This document shows positions 50,741-59,011 of a stretch of 64,000 bases of DNA, piece after piece (position 1 is the first letter of the stretch; each line of letters begins with the position of its first letter). The stretch spans positions 372,001-436,000 of the forward strand of contig NZ_JAFBCJ010000001.1 in the NCBI RefSeq assembly GCF_016907675.1. Reading direction: 5' to 3'. The notes under the pieces are model-generated. The model was given only the letters and a program-made list of their open reading frames with translations. It did no database searches and was not told the DNA's origin. Origin of the DNA: Geodermatophilus bullaregiensis. GTDB lineage: Bacteria; Actinomycetota; Actinomycetes; Mycobacteriales; Geodermatophilaceae. The translations under genes were made by a program, and so were the position numbers.

Positions 50741-51924
50741 GAGAAGAGGTTCTCCAGCCAGAACACGAAGCTGTCCCATTGGTCGACCAGCAGGTCGAGG
50801 TAGATGCGCCCGGCGGTGGTCACGGCCACGGCGGCCATGATCGCCAGCAGCGCGGCGAGGACCAGCACGACCAGCGCGACGCCGGAGATGCGGCTGCGGT
50901 AGAGCCGGCTCACGCCCTTGGCGTCGACCAGCTTGCCGCCCAGCCGCAGCCGGGTGAGGAACGTCGAGGCCATGCCGCCGCGGCCCTTGTCGAGGAACTC
51001 CACCAGCGTGGCGTGCGTGCCGACGGCGACGATGAGCTTGGCGCCCTTCTCGTCGGCCAGCAGCATCGCGATGTCCTCGCTGGTGGCCGCGGCGGGGAAG
51101 GTGATGGCGTCCACGCCGAGGTCCTGGACCCGCTTGAGCCCGGGCGCGCGGCCGTCGGCGTAGGCGTGCACGACGACCTCGGCACCGCTCTTGAGGACGT
51201 GGTCGCTGACCGAGTCCATGTCGCCGATGATCATGTCGGGCGAGTAGCCGGCCTCGACCAGCGCGTCCGCCCCGCCGTCGACGCCGACGAGCACGGGCCG
51301 GTAGTCGCGGATGTAGGACCGCAGCGCCTGCAGGTCCTCCTTGTAGTCGTAGCCGCGGACGACGACCAGCACGTGCCGGCCCTCGATCGGCGTGGCGACG
51401 TCGGGCACGCCCACGCCGTCGAGCAGCAGCGCGCGCTCGCGCTTCATGTACTCCATCGTGTTGGTGGCGAAGGCCTCCAACTGCGTGGACAGGCCGGCCT
51501 TGGCCTCGGTCATCGCGGCGGCGACGGAGTCCGGCGTCTGCTCGGTGCCCTCGGCGACGACCTGACCGTCGGCGGTGAACAGCCGGTTGCCCTCGACGCG
51601 GACCTGCGCGCCCTCCTTGAGGGCGCCGAACACGTCCTTGCCGACGCCGTCGACCAGCGGGATGCCCGCGGTGGTGAGGATCTCCGGACCGAGGTTGGGA
51701 TAGCGGCCGGAGATGCTCGGCGCGACGTTGACCACGGCGCCGACGCCGGCGGAGACCAGCGAGTCGGCGCTGACCCGGTCGATGTCGACGTGGTCGATGA
51801 CGGCGATGTCGCCGGGCCGCAGGCGCTTGGTGAGGTTCTTGGTGCGACGGTCCAGCCGGACGGTGCCGCTCACACCCGGTTCGGTCTCCTGGGCCCGGCT
51901 CCGTCGCAGGGTGCCGATGCGCAT
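50737..51924 (-). CDS. steA: cytokinetic ring protein SteA
   Basis: A 395-residue protein with a thiamin-pyrophosphokinase-like fold (VVVRGYDYKEDLQALRSYI; LVGVDGGADALVEAGYSPDM; IIGDMDSVSD). A C-terminal transmembrane segment (ISGVALVVLVLAALLAIMAA) and a short tail ending FWLENLFS follow. In Corynebacterium, SteA is recruited to the septum and acts with SteB in peptidoglycan splitting or assembly. It is the first gene of a leftward envelope operon; the upstream region is shared with a divergent TetR gene. Confidence 0.92.
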   Translation of the reverse strand: MRIGTLRRSRAQETEPGVSGTVRLDRRTKNLTKRLRPGDIAVIDHVDIDRVSADSLVSAGVGAVVNVAPSISGRYPNLGPEILTTAGIPLVDGVGKDVFGALKEGAQVRVEGNRLFTADGQVVAEGTEQTPDSVAAAMTEAKAGLSTQLEAFATNTMEYMKRERALLLDGVGVPDVATPIEGRHVLVVVRGYDYKEDLQALRSYIRDYRPVLVGVDGGADALVEAGYSPDMIIGDMDSVSDHVLKSGAEVVVHAYADGRAPGLKRVQDLGVDAITFPAAATSEDIAMLLADEKGAKLIVAVGTHATLVEFLDKGRGGMASTFLTRLRLGGKLVDAKGVSRLYRSRISGVALVVLVLAALLAIMAAVAVTTAGRIYLDLLVDQWDSFVFWLENLFS

Positions 51925-51995
51925 TGACGCATGCTCCCACGGGGCCCTCGGAGACCTGCCGTCCGACGCGCATCGGCGACGACCCGGTCACGGAG

Positions 51996-52008
51996 GGTGT
52001 CCGACACC
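51996..52008. promoter_or_regulatory. 13-bp perfect palindrome between steA and a TetR gene
   Basis: GGTGTC-C-GACACC lies in the 164-base divergent region, 72 bases upstream of steA and 81 bases upstream of the TetR start. It is a candidate TetR-family operator. Not tested against any known site. Confidence 0.4.
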
Positions 52009-52088
52009 ACGGACAGGGCGACACGCCCGGCGCTCCTGCACCACCTGCCGCGCCGGAGCTCCCAGCTCCGCTGGCTAGCGTCGCCGCC

Positions 52089-52979
52089 GTGACACGTGGG
52101 GCTCCAGCTGCCAGCGTCCCGGCGACCCCGCCCGGGGCCGCGGACGACGCGCGGACGCCCCTGCCCCCGCCGGTCATGCGCGCGGTGCCCGGCGGCGCCG
52201 CTCCGGCACCGGCCCTCCCGCCGCCGGCCGCCGCGCCGCCTGCCGCCGCGCCTCCTGTCGCTGCGCCCGTCGACCCGGCCCCCGAGCCGCCCGCCGTCGA
52301 CCCGGCCCCCGAGCCGGTCGCCGGTGAGCGCGCCCCCGGCCGGCGCCGGGGCGCCGGGGTGCGCGAGCAGCGCCGGCTGGAGACCCGCGACCGGATCGTC
52401 GAGGCGGCCGCGCAGCTGTTCGCCGAGCGCGGCTTCGACGCGGTCAGCGTCGTCGAGATCGCCCAGCGCGCCGGCGTCGTGGAGAAGACGGTGTTCAACC
52501 ACTTCCCGGTCAAGGAGGGGCTGGTCCTGTCCACCGACCCGCCGATGCGCGCCGCCCTGCTGGGCGCCGTCGCGTCACGGCCGGCCGGTGAGTCGGTGGC
52601 CGCGGCCGCGGGGACCTTCCTGGTCTCGGCGATGACGCAACTGGGGGTCCCGGAGGCCGCCGAGGGCGTGGCGGCGATGGCCCGGGTGGTGCGGGGCTCG
52701 CGGACGCTGCAGGTCCGCGAGCGGGAGATCCTCGGCGAGCTGACCACCGCGCTGGCCGCGCAGATCCGCGAGGAGACCGGCGCGCCGGCCGGGGCGGTGG
52801 AGCCCGAGCTGACCGCCTCGGCGGTCACCGCCCTCTACGGCCGGCTGCTGGAGCTCGCCCGCGACCGGGTGCTGGCCGGCGTCACCGGACCGGACCTCGC
52901 CGGCGAGCTGCGCGCGGCGGGGCGGCGCGGCCTGTCGCTGCTGCAGTTCGGGCTCGCCGGGTACGCCAAGCGGCGCTGA
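52089..52979 (+). CDS. TetR/AcrR-family regulator with long Pro-rich N-terminus
   Basis: A 296-residue protein. The first ~85 residues are almost only Pro, Ala and Gly (PAPEPPAVDPAPEPVAGE). The TetR helix-turn-helix follows at about residues 100-150 (RRLETRDRIVEAAAQLFAER; VSVVEIAQRAGVVEKTVFNH), then the effector-binding helical domain. The start is uncertain: GTG 52089 has a TAGCGT -10 hexamer 7 bases before it, fitting a leaderless transcript, but ATG 52176 is possible. It is divergent from steA, which it may regulate. Confidence 0.88.
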   Translation: MTRGAPAASVPATPPGAADDARTPLPPPVMRAVPGGAAPAPALPPPAAAPPAAAPPVAAPVDPAPEPPAVDPAPEPVAGERAPGRRRGAGVREQRRLETRDRIVEAAAQLFAERGFDAVSVVEIAQRAGVVEKTVFNHFPVKEGLVLSTDPPMRAALLGAVASRPAGESVAAAAGTFLVSAMTQLGVPEAAEGVAAMARVVRGSRTLQVREREILGELTTALAAQIREETGAPAGAVEPELTASAVTALYGRLLELARDRVLAGVTGPDLAGELRAAGRRGLSLLQFGLAGYAKRR

Positions 52980-53062
52980 CCCCGTCGGACTCGCGGACGA
53001 CACCGCGGGTCCACCCGTCCGGCTGCCCCGCGGGCGGCCCGGCTCCGGCTGTCTCCGGCTCC

Positions 53063-53670
53063 GTGACCACCCCGAAGCGGACGGCGGTCCTCACCTGCGC
53101 AGCCGCCGTCGTGGCGTCGAGGTGGCCGCGGCATCGCTGACCGACCGCCACGGCGGGATCGCGTTCTCCGGGTCCGTGCGGGTCACCCGCTCCGCCGTCA
53201 CCGTGGGGCCGCCGCCGCTGCCGGGGGTCCGTGGCCGCCGACTGCGCCCTCCCCGACGACGGCTCGGTGCGGACGCTCGCGCTGGAGGTCGGCTTCGCCG
53301 ACACCTCGGGCCGGGGGATGTCCGGGCTGGCCCTGGACGTCACGCTGACCGCGGCCGACGGCGGCCCGCCCCGCCCGGGCACCGCCGTCCTCGCCGGGTC
53401 CTCGGTGCCCGGCACCCGCTGGTGCCAGGGGACGGCCACGCCCACCACGGAGGGCATCGGGACGGGCCCCGGGACCGGCTCTGCGGCCACCGTGGTCGTG
53501 TACGTCGTCGCCCGGGACGCGGCGCCGACGAGTGACCTGGTGGTGCGGCTGGACCGGCTCCGCAACGAGGCCGGCTCGAACGCCACGGTCCCGTGGGACG
53601 AGGTCACCGTGGCGTCGGGCGCCTGCGCCGACGACGCGTCGGCGCTCTGCCTGCCCTCGGCTGACGCGGG
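53063..53670 (+). pseudogene. broken gene for a small exported protein
   Basis: GTG 53063 opens a signal-peptide-like start (TTPKRTAVLTCAAAVV) that hits TGA at about 53138. In the next frame HGGIAFSGSVRVTRSAVTVG continues. From about 53231 the original frame resumes with CALPDDGSVRTLALEVGFAD, then VRLDRLRNEAGSNATV and paired cysteines (SGACADDASALCLPS). The pieces read as one secreted beta-rich protein split by two compensating shifts. No good stop of its own is evident before the antisense methyltransferase gene. No family recognised. Confidence 0.45.
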
Positions 53671-53673
53671 GGC

Positions 53674-54390
53674 TCAGACCTCCAGCTGCAGTGCGTGCAG
53701 CAGCTGGTCGGCGCGGTCGCCGGGGATCGCGGGGTCCCGCGTGAGCAGCGCGACGGCGACCATGTACTCGTCGTCACCGGCCCAGCCGCGGCCCTCGGCG
53801 ACGAGCCGCCGGACGTGCTCGCGCACCTTGGGCTCGCTGCTGTAGGGGCCGTAGTCCAGCCCCATCGCGAGGAAGTTGACCACCCGGTAGCCGAGGTCGG
53901 CCGCCGTCGTCAGCGTGGTGACCGGGTCGGCGTAGCTGGCGACGGCGGTGATCACGTTGTCGTAGCCGGCCTTGAGCAGCTGCAGCGTCAGGTCGTTGCC
54001 GCGCACCCCGCCCCACAGCTCGGGCATGAGGATGTCGCGGTCGGGCGCCGGGATGTAGGGCGGGTTGGCGATCGCCGTGCTCACCGGCTCGCCGCCCACC
54101 GCGTCGGCCTGGTCGAAGAAGTCGCCGAGCTCGACGGTGTAGCGGTCGGACACGCCGCGCTCGGCGATGTTGGCCCGGGCGCTCTCGACGGAGTCGGCGC
54201 TGATGTCGTAGCTGTGCACGCGCAGGCCCGGCAAGCCCGCGACGACGTCGGCGATGGCCGAGGCGTCACCGGTGCCCAGCTCGACGACCGGAGCGGACTG
54301 CCACCCCAGCTGCTCGCGGTACTGCTGCAGCAGCATGCAGACGGAGAAGCCGTAGTGCGCCGACTCGTCGGCGGAGTCGAAGCAGCTCAT
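53674..54390 (-). CDS. class I SAM-dependent methyltransferase with NPPY motif
   Basis: A 238-residue protein from the ATG at 54390. Motif I is VVELGTGDASAIADVV, motif II LRVHSYDISADSVESA, and motif IV is IANPPYIPAP; NPPY is typical of enzymes that methylate planar nitrogen in Gln/Asn side chains or bases (PrmC/HemK-like, DNA methyltransferases). It is shorter than PrmC and lacks its N-terminal helical domain. Substrate unknown. It stands alone upstream of recN's 3' end. Confidence 0.85.
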   Translation of the reverse strand: MSCFDSADESAHYGFSVCMLLQQYREQLGWQSAPVVELGTGDASAIADVVAGLPGLRVHSYDISADSVESARANIAERGVSDRYTVELGDFFDQADAVGGEPVSTAIANPPYIPAPDRDILMPELWGGVRGNDLTLQLLKAGYDNVITAVASYADPVTTLTTAADLGYRVVNFLAMGLDYGPYSSEPKVREHVRRLVAEGRGWAGDDEYMVAVALLTRDPAIPGDRADQLLHALQLEV

Positions 54391-54544
54391 CGCACGCCCC
54401 CGGCACGGCGGGCCCGGGCGACCGGGCGGGACGGGTTCGGGGTCGGCTTCAGCGCACGCACGACGGCGACCTACCCGTCCCGGGTGATCCACACTCCTGC
54501 GTTCCACCACCCGGTCGTGTGCCACGCTTCGGCCGCTGCGCCGC

Positions 54545-56455
54545 TCAGTCCACCCGCGCCGCGGCGGCGACGGCGATCAGCTCCCGCGCGTGCGCCTGGC
54601 CGGTGTCGCTGTCGGCCAGGCCGGAGAGCATGCGGGCCAGCTCGCGGATCCGGTCCTCGCCGTCGACGGCGCGGATGTCGGTGGCGGTGACCCCGGCGGC
54701 GGTGTCCGGGGACTTGTCGACGACGAGGTGGGTGTCGGCGAAGGCCGCGACCTGCGCGAGGTGGGTGACGACGACGACCTGGTGCTCGCGCGCCAGCCGG
54801 GCCAGCCGCCGGCCGATCTCACCGGCCGCCTGGCCGCCGACGCCGGCGTCGACCTCGTCGAACACCATCACCGGCACCGGGTCGGCGCCGGCGAACACGA
54901 CCTCGATGGCCAGCATGACCCGCGAGAGCTCACCACCGGAGGCGCCGCGGTGCACCGGCCGCGGCGGGGCTCCGGGGTGCGCGGCCATGAGCAGCGCGAC
55001 CTCGTCGACGCCGTCGGGGCCGGGCTCGCCGGGGTGGCTGTCGATCGAGAAGGACACCCGGGCGCTCTTCATCGCCAGGCCGGCCAGTTCCCGGCCCACC
55101 TCCGCGGCGAACCCGTCGGCGGCGGCGCGGCGCCCGGCCGACACCCGGGCCCCGAGGTCGTCGACCTCGGCGCGGGCGGTGTCGCGGGCGGCCTCGAGCG
55201 CCTCGAGCGCCTCGTCGGAGACGTCGAGCTCCCCGAGCTTGCGCCGGGCGTCGTCGGCCCAGGCCAGCACGCCGGCCAGCCCCTCCCCCGGGTCGGCGTA
55301 CTTGCGCACCAGCGCGGTGATCGCCGCCCGCCGGTCGAGCACCTCGGCCAGCCGCGCGGGGTCGGCGTCGAGGTCGGCGACGTACCCGGCCAGCTGCACC
55401 GACACGTCCGAGACCACGGCGACGGCGTCGGCGAGGTCGCGGGCCAGCAGCACCAGCGCGGGGTCGTCGGTGTGCGCGAGCGCCCGCTCGGCGCCGGCCA
55501 GGGCCGCGGTGGCGTCCTGCGGCAGCCCCTCGGCGCCGAGGTCGCCGGTGACGTCGCCGACCAGGGCCATCCGTGCCTCGTCGACGGCGGCGCGCAGCGC
55601 GTCGGCGTCGCCGAGCCGCCTGGCCTGGGCGTCGAGCGCCTCGTCCTCGCCGGGCTCTGGCGCGAGGCCCTCGATCTCCTCCAGGCCGTGCCGCAGCACC
55701 TCGGCGGCCTGCGCCAGCTCGCGGGCCTGGCCGCGGCGGCGGTCGAGGTCGGCGGCCAGCTCCCGCCAGCGGGCGTAGGCGGCGCGGTAGGTCTCGAGCA
55801 GCTGCAGGTGGGCGGCGCCGGCGTAGCGGTCGAGGGCGTGGCGCTGCTCGGCCGGGCGGGACAGCCGCAGCTGGTCGCTCTGCCCGTGCACCGCCAGCAG
55901 TCCCTCGGCCAGCTCGGACACCACACCGACGGGCACGCTGCGCCCGCCGAGGTGCGCCCGCGACCGGCCCTCGGCGCTGACCGTGCGGGCGAGGATGAGG
56001 CTGCCGTCGTCGTCGGGCTCGGCGCCGGCGTCGGCGGCCCGCGCCCACACCGGGGAGTCCGGCGGCAGCTCCAGGCGGCCCTCCACCCCAGCCCGGCCGG
56101 TGGCGCGCACCCGCCCGGGGTCGGCGCGGCCGCCGAAGAGCAGCGTCAGCCCGGTGACCACCATCGTCTTGCCGGCGCCGGTCTCGCCGGTGACCACGGT
56201 CAGGCCGCGGCCGAGCTCGAGGGTCACGTCGTCGATGGCGCCGAGCCCGCGGATGCGCAGCTCGGTGAGCCGGCCCCGGCCGTCGTCGGACGCGCGCCGG
56301 GCCGGCGCGCCGCCGTCCACGGCGACGTCGGCCGGTGCGGGAGCCGGGATCCCCCCGGCCGGGGCGGTCCGGGTCTCCTCGGCCGGGGCGATGCCGGCGC
56401 GGCCGCTGCGGCCGCTGCGGCCGCTGCGCTCACGCGTCGGGGTCCGCGGCGCCAC
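54545..56455 (-). CDS. recN: DNA repair protein RecN
   Basis: A 636-residue SMC-like ATPase. After a ~60-residue disordered, Arg/Pro-rich N-terminal extension comes LRIRGLGAIDDVTLELGRGL and Walker A GETGAGKT, then the HGQSDQLRLSRPAEQR segment typical of RecN. A coiled coil follows, and the C-terminal lobe has the signature GASGGELSRVMLAIE, Walker B VMVFDEVDAGVGG and VTHLAQVAA. It acts early in double-strand break repair. The GTG at 56455 follows GGAGGAGG and overlaps the nadK 3' end by 26 bases. The N-terminal extension is not in canonical RecN. Confidence 0.95.
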   Translation of the reverse strand: MAPRTPTRERSGRSGRSGRAGIAPAEETRTAPAGGIPAPAPADVAVDGGAPARRASDDGRGRLTELRIRGLGAIDDVTLELGRGLTVVTGETGAGKTMVVTGLTLLFGGRADPGRVRATGRAGVEGRLELPPDSPVWARAADAGAEPDDDGSLILARTVSAEGRSRAHLGGRSVPVGVVSELAEGLLAVHGQSDQLRLSRPAEQRHALDRYAGAAHLQLLETYRAAYARWRELAADLDRRRGQARELAQAAEVLRHGLEEIEGLAPEPGEDEALDAQARRLGDADALRAAVDEARMALVGDVTGDLGAEGLPQDATAALAGAERALAHTDDPALVLLARDLADAVAVVSDVSVQLAGYVADLDADPARLAEVLDRRAAITALVRKYADPGEGLAGVLAWADDARRKLGELDVSDEALEALEAARDTARAEVDDLGARVSAGRRAAADGFAAEVGRELAGLAMKSARVSFSIDSHPGEPGPDGVDEVALLMAAHPGAPPRPVHRGASGGELSRVMLAIEVVFAGADPVPVMVFDEVDAGVGGQAAGEIGRRLARLAREHQVVVVTHLAQVAAFADTHLVVDKSPDTAAGVTATDIRAVDGEDRIRELARMLSGLADSDTGQAHARELIAVAAAARVD

Positions 56456-57488
56456 CGCGCACCTCCTCCCGGGTCGGTGCTGCCGCGGCGTCCGCGCCGG
56501 GCAGCGAGACGACGTCGCGCATCAGCACGTTGCGGGAGGGCCGCAGCTCGTGGCCCGGGTCGTGCCGCCGGGCGTCGCGGAACCCGCGCACGGGCAGGCC
56601 GAACTTGGCCACCAGCCGGTCGCCGAAGGCGCCCGGGTGCACCCGGGCGATGCGCACCGGCCGGGCGGCGCGGCGCACGTCGACGCGGCCGCCGTCGGGC
56701 ACGTCGAGGGCGCGCCGGCCGTCGGCGGAGACCCGGGCGCGGTTGCCGTCGGGCGGGATGGCCACCGAGAGCACCGAGTCCGGCGAGGTGACCAGCGGCC
56801 GGCCGAACAGGGCGTGGGCGTTGGACGGGACCAGCAGCAGCGCCTCGACGTCGGGCCACACCACCGGGCCGCCCGCGGAGAACGCGTAGGCGGTCGAGCC
56901 GGTGGGGGTGGCGAAGAGCAGTCCGTCGCAGCCGAAGCTGGTCAGCGGCCGGCCGTCGACGGCGATGACGACGTCGAGGACGCGCGACCGCTCGGCCTTC
57001 TCCACCGAGACCTCGTTGAGCGCCCAGGTGCCGCCGACGACGCCGCCGGCCGCGTCGAGGACGTCGACCTCGATGGCCAGGCGCTTCTCCACCGAGTACT
57101 CGCAGCCCTCGATGGCCGTCAGCGTCTCCTCGACCGCCTCGGGCTCGGTCTCGGCGAGGAAGCCGACGCGGCCGAGGTTGACCCCCATGAGCGCGGCGTG
57201 GCTGTAGCGGGCTAGCTCGGCGGCGCGCAGGAAGGTGCCGTCACCGCCGAAGACCATGACGATCTCGGCTCCGCGGGCGGCCTCGGCGTCGGTGGGGACG
57301 ACCTCGGCCCCCTCGATCCGCAGCTCGGCGGCCTCGTCGGCGAGCACCCGCACGGTGATGCCGGCGCGCGCGAGCCGCGCGGCGGAGCTGCGGGCGAGCT
57401 CGACGATGTCCTGCCGCCCGGTGTGCACCGCCAGCAGCACGTGCCGCCCGCCGCCGGGACGCCACTCGGACTGGCCGGCCTCGCTCAT
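56430..57488 (-). CDS. nadK: NAD kinase
   Basis: A 352-residue protein with the NAD-kinase signatures FGGDGTFLRAAELA and the NE-x-S motif LNEVSVEKAERS, and FATPTGSTAYAFSAGGPVVW. It phosphorylates NAD to NADP. The ATG at 57488 follows GAGGAGG and overlaps the stop of the 31-codon ORF (ATGA). The C-terminal ~40 residues extend beyond the usual end and overlap the start of recN. Part of the tlyA-nadK-recN series, conserved in actinobacteria. Confidence 0.96.
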   Translation of the reverse strand: MSEAGQSEWRPGGGRHVLLAVHTGRQDIVELARSSAARLARAGITVRVLADEAAELRIEGAEVVPTDAEAARGAEIVMVFGGDGTFLRAAELARYSHAALMGVNLGRVGFLAETEPEAVEETLTAIEGCEYSVEKRLAIEVDVLDAAGGVVGGTWALNEVSVEKAERSRVLDVVIAVDGRPLTSFGCDGLLFATPTGSTAYAFSAGGPVVWPDVEALLLVPSNAHALFGRPLVTSPDSVLSVAIPPDGNRARVSADGRRALDVPDGGRVDVRRAARPVRIARVHPGAFGDRLVAKFGLPVRGFRDARRHDPGHELRPSRNVLMRDVVSLPGADAAAAPTREEVRGGAADPDA

Positions 57489-57580
57489 CGGTCCTCCTCG
57501 CTGTGCGTCGTGGGACGCCGTCGGTCCCCAGCGTGCTCCTGCCACGCCACCGGCGTCGTGGTGGGGCGGGTGGCGTTCAC
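57485..57580 (-). CDS. 31-codon ORF bridging tlyA and nadK
   Basis: GTG 57580 overlaps the tlyA stop (GTGA) with GAGGGA five bases upstream. The frame has 31 codons, and its TGA overlaps the nadK ATG (ATGA). The peptide (VNATRPTTTPVAWQEHAGDR...) is hydrophilic with no recognisable domain. Being joined at both ends by stop-start overlaps suggests translational coupling across an otherwise 88-base gap; whether the peptide matters is unknown. Confidence 0.4.
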   Translation of the reverse strand: MNATRPTTTPVAWQEHAGDRRRPTTHSEEDR

Positions 57581-58374
57581 CGCGGTCCCTCCTCGACGGC
57601 GCGCAGCACGTCGTCCTCCCGGGGCCGGCCGGCGTCGCGCCGCAGCCACAGGAAGAACTCGACGTTGCCGGCCGGGCCGGGCAGCGGGCTGGCGACGACG
57701 CCGGCGGTCCCCCAGCCCAGGTCGGCGGCGGCCGTGGCCACCTCCAGGACGGCGGCCGCGCGGGCGGCCGGGTCGCGGACGACGCCGCCGGCCCCCAGCC
57801 GCTCCCGGCCGACCTCGAACTGCGGCTTGACCATGGGCAGCAGGTCGGCGCCGTCGGTGGCACACGCGGTGAGCGCGGGCAGGACCAGCCGCAGGGAGAT
57901 GAAGGAGAGGTCGGCGACGACCAGGTCGGCGGGGCCGTGGATCTGCTCGGGCGTCAGCGTCCGGACGTTGGTGCGCTCGTGCACCCGCACCCGCTCGTCG
58001 GTGCGCAGCGACCAGGCCAGCTCGCCGTAGCCGACGTCGACGGCGACGACCTCGCACGCCCCGCGGGTGAGCAGCACCTCGGTGAAGCCGCCGGTGGAGG
58101 CGCCGGCGTCCAGCGCGCGGCGGCCCTCGACCGGCACCGGGAACGCCTGCAGGGCACCGAGCAGCTTGTGCGCGCCGCGGGAGACCCAGCGGTGCTCGTC
58201 GGGATCGGTGCGGACGACCACCGGCGTGCCGGCGTCCACGCCGGTCGCCGGCTTGGTGGCCGCCCGGCCCGACACGGCCACGCGGCCCTCGGCGATCAGC
58301 TCGACGGCGTGCTCCCGGGAGCGTGCCAGGCCGCGGCGCACGAGCTCGGCGTCCAGCCGGCTGCGACGGGCCAT
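57577..58374 (-). CDS. tlyA: TlyA family rRNA 2'-O-methyltransferase / hemolysin A-like
   Basis: A 265-residue protein. An N-terminal S4 RNA-binding domain (RLDAELVRRGLARSREHAVE...EGRVAVSG) precedes an FtsJ-like methyltransferase domain with motif I ALDAGASTGGFTEVLL and VVADLSFISLRLVLPAL. In mycobacteria TlyA methylates 16S and 23S rRNA and confers capreomycin susceptibility. The ATG shares a base with the upstream small gene stop (TGATG). Confidence 0.94.
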   Translation of the reverse strand: MARRSRLDAELVRRGLARSREHAVELIAEGRVAVSGRAATKPATGVDAGTPVVVRTDPDEHRWVSRGAHKLLGALQAFPVPVEGRRALDAGASTGGFTEVLLTRGACEVVAVDVGYGELAWSLRTDERVRVHERTNVRTLTPEQIHGPADLVVADLSFISLRLVLPALTACATDGADLLPMVKPQFEVGRERLGAGGVVRDPAARAAAVLEVATAAADLGWGTAGVVASPLPGPAGNVEFFLWLRRDAGRPREDDVLRAVEEGPR

Positions 58375-58691
58375 CAGAGCTGGTCGATCGTGGCGAGCTC
58401 GCGCTGCAGGCGGTCGTGCTCGGCCTCGAAGACGGCGACGTGCTCGGCGACCGGACGCCCGGCGAGCCCGGCGTACGGGCCGCTCGCGCCCTCGCTCCCG
58501 GCACCGGGGCTCCCGGCACCGTCGCGGCCGGCGGCCGGCGCCCCACCCGCAGCGCCCTCGGGGTCCACGCGCCCGGGCCGCCCGGTACCGGTCGCCGCGG
58601 AGCCGGCCGCTGCCGCACCGGTCGCCGGCCGACCGGCGGGACCGGGCCGCGGCGGGCCGGGGACCGGACGCGGTCGGCTCGGCTCGGTCAT
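58374..58691 (-). CDS. small hypothetical protein upstream of tlyA
   Basis: A 105-residue protein. The first ~75 residues are Pro/Gly/Ala-rich and disordered; the last ~25 (VAEHVAVFEAEHDRLQRELA) form an amphipathic helix. A protein with this C-terminal helix is commonly found before tlyA in actinobacteria. Its stop shares a base with the tlyA ATG. The function is unknown; the helix could mediate dimerisation. Confidence 0.65.
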   Translation of the reverse strand: MTEPSRPRPVPGPPRPGPAGRPATGAAAAGSAATGTGRPGRVDPEGAAGGAPAAGRDGAGSPGAGSEGASGPYAGLAGRPVAEHVAVFEAEHDRLQRELATIDQL

Positions 58692-59011
58692 GGCGCGCAC
58701 CTCTCGGACGGGGAGCGGGACGGGGACGGGACGGGGGGTCGCCAGGCGGGCGGCACCGGCACGGCGGAGAGGCAGAGGACTGCGATCCCTCCGGCCCGCG
58801 AGGGTACCGGCCGGGGACGACACCGACAGGGGCTCGAACGGGATCGACGGCCTCCCGCGGGCCGCCCGGCGCGGACGCGGCCGGGCGCCCGTCCCACCTG
58901 CCTCCCGGCCGCCTGGCCGACCCCGAGGAGGGCTGCTGGCCCTGGGGCCGCGTGCGCGGGCAGGCCGGGCTGCGCGACGTGCTGCGGCTGCGCTCGCCGC
59001 GCCGCCGGGCG
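58692..59011. other. intergenic stretch between small gene and HAD gene
   Basis: 320 bases. Nothing coding is supported. A rightward frame with a CWPWG segment near 58935 briefly suggests an HNH-type fragment, but no active-site motif follows. It probably carries the promoter for the leftward tlyA-nadK-recN operon. Confidence 0.4.

Noticed and set aside
58880-59000. Possible HNH-endonuclease fragment (CWPWG segment)
   Set aside because: Only a few residues match; no His-Asn-His pattern follows and the frame has no start signal.
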